Shown here in pieces: positions 6,440 through 7,915 of a DNA stretch of 7,915 nucleotides. The stretch lies in contig JADZAO010000096.1 in assembly GCA_020852535.1 (NCBI GenBank), forward strand, positions 1-7,915. The letters are read 5' to 3'. The stretch is from Paracoccaceae bacterium. Lineage in GTDB: Bacteria > Pseudomonadota > Alphaproteobacteria > Rhodobacterales > Rhodobacteraceae. The notes under the pieces are model-generated. The model searched no databases, had not been told where the DNA came from, and saw only the letters and a program-made list of their open reading frames with translations. A program made the position numbers and the translations under genes. The first letter of the stretch is position 1, and each line of letters opens with the position of its first letter.

Positions 6440-7915
6440 TCAGCCGTTGAGGGCTTCGTTTACAAGTTTTTCTTGTTCTGCCTTGTGCTGCGAGGCGAGG
6501 CCGGTGGCCGGCGAGGCGGATGCGTCGCGGCCTACATAGCGGGCGCGGTTGCGTTTTGCACCAAGGCGGGTCAATACCCATTCGAGGTTAGGTTCGACGA
6601 AGCTCCAGCCGCCTTGGTTCTTGGGTTCTTCCTGACACCAGATGATCTCGGCTGTCTTGAAACGTTCGAGTTCCTTGGTCAGCGTGAAGGCGGGGAAAGG
6701 ATAGAATTGTTCGAGGCGCAGAATGTAGGTGTCGTTTGCGGCGCGCTTGTCGCGTTCTGTTAGTAGGTCATAGTAGACCTTGCCCGAGCAGATGACGACA
6801 CGTTTGATTTCGGCGTCTGGCTTTAGCGTCAGCTCGCAATTGCCTTTTTGCGCGTCATCCCAGAGTACGCGGTGGAAGGTGCTACCGGTGGTGAACTCGG
6901 TGGCTTTGCTGATGCACATCGGATGGCGCAGCAGCGATTTTGGCGTCATTAGCACTAGTGGTTTGCGGAACGAGCGGTGGATCTGGTGGCGTAGAATGTG
7001 GAAGTAGTTTGCCGGAGTGGAGCAGTTGGCGATTATCCAGTTGTCTTGTGCCGACATTTGCAAAAAGCGTTCGAGACGGGCGGAGGAGTGTTCCGGTCCT
7101 TGCCCTTCGTAACCATGTGGCAGGAGCATTACGAGGCCAGACATCCGCAGCCATTTACTTTCGCCTGAGTTGATGAACTGGTCGATCATAATCTGCGCGC
7201 CGTTGGCAAAATCGCCGAACTGGGCTTCCCATATGGTTAGTGCGTTCGGCTCCGACAGAGAGTAGCCGTATTCGAAGCCGAGAACTGCGTATTCAGAGAG
7301 CATCGAGTCGATGACTTCGTAGCGCGCTTGGCCTGCGCGGATGTGGTTTAGTGGATAGTGACGCTCTTCGGTCTGCTGGTCGATGAAGGCCGAATGGCGA
7401 TGGCTGAACGTGCCGCGTGTGCAATCCTGCCCCGACAGGCGGACGGGGTAGCCTTCGGTTACGAGGCTTCCGAAGGCGAGTGCTTCTGCTGTCGCCCAAT
7501 CGAAGCCTTTGCCAGTTTCGAACATCTTGGCTTTGGCGTCGAGCTGGCGCGCCACGGTTTTGTGTATGTCGAAACCTTCTGGTACACGGGTCAGAGCAGC
7601 ACCTACCTCCTTCATGATTTCGGGTTTAATTGCTGTGTCCCCGGGGGTGTAGTCGGACCATTTGCGGTCAGGTCCTGACCAGCGGCCATCGAGCCAGTCG
7701 GCTTTGTTTGGTTTGAAGTTCTTGCCTGCCTCAAATTCTTCGTTCAAGCGTGATTGAAAGGCGGCCTTCATATCTTCGATCTCGCCTTCGGGGATGAGGC
7801 CGTCTTTTACCAGACGCTCAGTATAGAGCTGCAGCGTGGTTTTTTGCTTCTTGATGCGGGTGTACATTGCTGGATTGGTGAACATTGGTTCGTCGCCTTC
7901 GTTGTGACCGAAGCG
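6440..7915 (-). CDS. odhA: 2-oxoglutarate dehydrogenase E1 component, C-terminal half (5' end outside window)
   Basis: Also named sucA. The thiamine-diphosphate-dependent E1 decarboxylates 2-oxoglutarate and passes the succinyl group to the lipoyl arm of OdhB. The frame stays open to the window edge, giving 491 residues of an enzyme usually near 930-990, so the N-terminal half is missing only because of the window. The first visible residues RFGHNEGDEPMFTNP (1-15) belong to the conserved GHNExDEP region at the thiamine-diphosphate/Mg domain. Further conserved stretches are WATAEALAFGSL (about 140-151), SGQDCTRGTFSHRHS (161-175) and LLPHGYEGQGPEHSSAR (264-280). The C-terminal domain has CQEEPKNQGGW and RYVGRDASASPATG, which are typical of OdhA. 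The ATG at 7885 is an internal Met, not the start. It should be transcribed first in odhA-odhB-lpd; the promoter is upstream of the window. Confidence 0.96.
   Translation of the reverse strand, partial: RFGHNEGDEPMFTNPAMYTRIKKQKTTLQLYTERLVKDGLIPEGEIEDMKAAFQSRLNEEFEAGKNFKPNKADWLDGRWSGPDRKWSDYTPGDTAIKPEIMKEVGAALTRVPEGFDIHKTVARQLDAKAKMFETGKGFDWATAEALAFGSLVTEGYPVRLSGQDCTRGTFSHRHSAFIDQQTEERHYPLNHIRAGQARYEVIDSMLSEYAVLGFEYGYSLSEPNALTIWEAQFGDFANGAQIMIDQFINSGESKWLRMSGLVMLLPHGYEGQGPEHSSARLERFLQMSAQDNWIIANCSTPANYFHILRHQIHRSFRKPLVLMTPKSLLRHPMCISKATEFTTGSTFHRVLWDDAQKGNCELTLKPDAEIKRVVICSGKVYYDLLTERDKRAANDTYILRLEQFYPFPAFTLTKELERFKTAEIIWCQEEPKNQGGWSFVEPNLEWVLTRLGAKRNRARYVGRDASASPATGLASQHKAEQEKLVNEALNG

Noticed and set aside
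7883..7885. ATG at 7885 as the start of odhA
   Set aside because: The frame stays open upstream and encodes RFGHNEGDEP, a conserved internal motif of the E1 family, so the true start lies beyond the window.

Overview
The window looks like a core chromosomal segment of an alphaproteobacterium, most likely a Rhodobacterales/Roseobacter-group organism. The main reasons are a FYDLN-acid (TIGR02300-type) protein just upstream of a tRNA-Ala(GGC) gene, and an odhA-odhB-lpd run encoding the 2-oxoglutarate dehydrogenase complex with E3 as the last gene. The genus assignment is an inference from family knowledge; no search was run. I see no transposase, integrase, phage gene, CRISPR array or toxin-antitoxin pair.

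Layout: (a) 1-1505, plus strand: the C-terminal part of an MsbA-type exporter (half-transporter with fused membrane and ATPase domains), cut by the window edge. An in-frame TAA at 18-20 sits inside sequence that still reads as the family on both sides, so the gene looks recently broken or carries a sequencing error. A candidate terminator follows. (b) 1650-2166, minus strand: a FYDLN-type protein with a very acidic tail, then tRNA-Ala(GGC) with an encoded CCA end. Between them lie a run of ten G and a perfect hairpin with a GAAA loop just upstream of the tRNA. (c) 2337-3683, plus strand: a YgjP/DUF45-type zinc metallopeptidase directly abutting a GntR/FCD transcriptional regulator. (d) 3737-7915, minus strand, convergent with (c): odhA (3' half only), odhB and lpd, in the order of transcription.

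Functionally, the last block encodes E1, E2 and E3, which together convert 2-oxoglutarate, CoA and NAD+ to succinyl-CoA, CO2 and NADH in the TCA cycle. The regulator and peptidase are probably co-transcribed but have no visible link to that block. No stretch over 300 bases lacks a gene; the largest gaps (1506-1649, 1726-1830, 2167-2336, 6348-6439) hold only short regulatory candidates.

I did not find a convincing undescribed system. The points most worth a second look are the in-frame stop in the exporter and the unusual tRNA-Ala leader (hairpin plus G10 tract).
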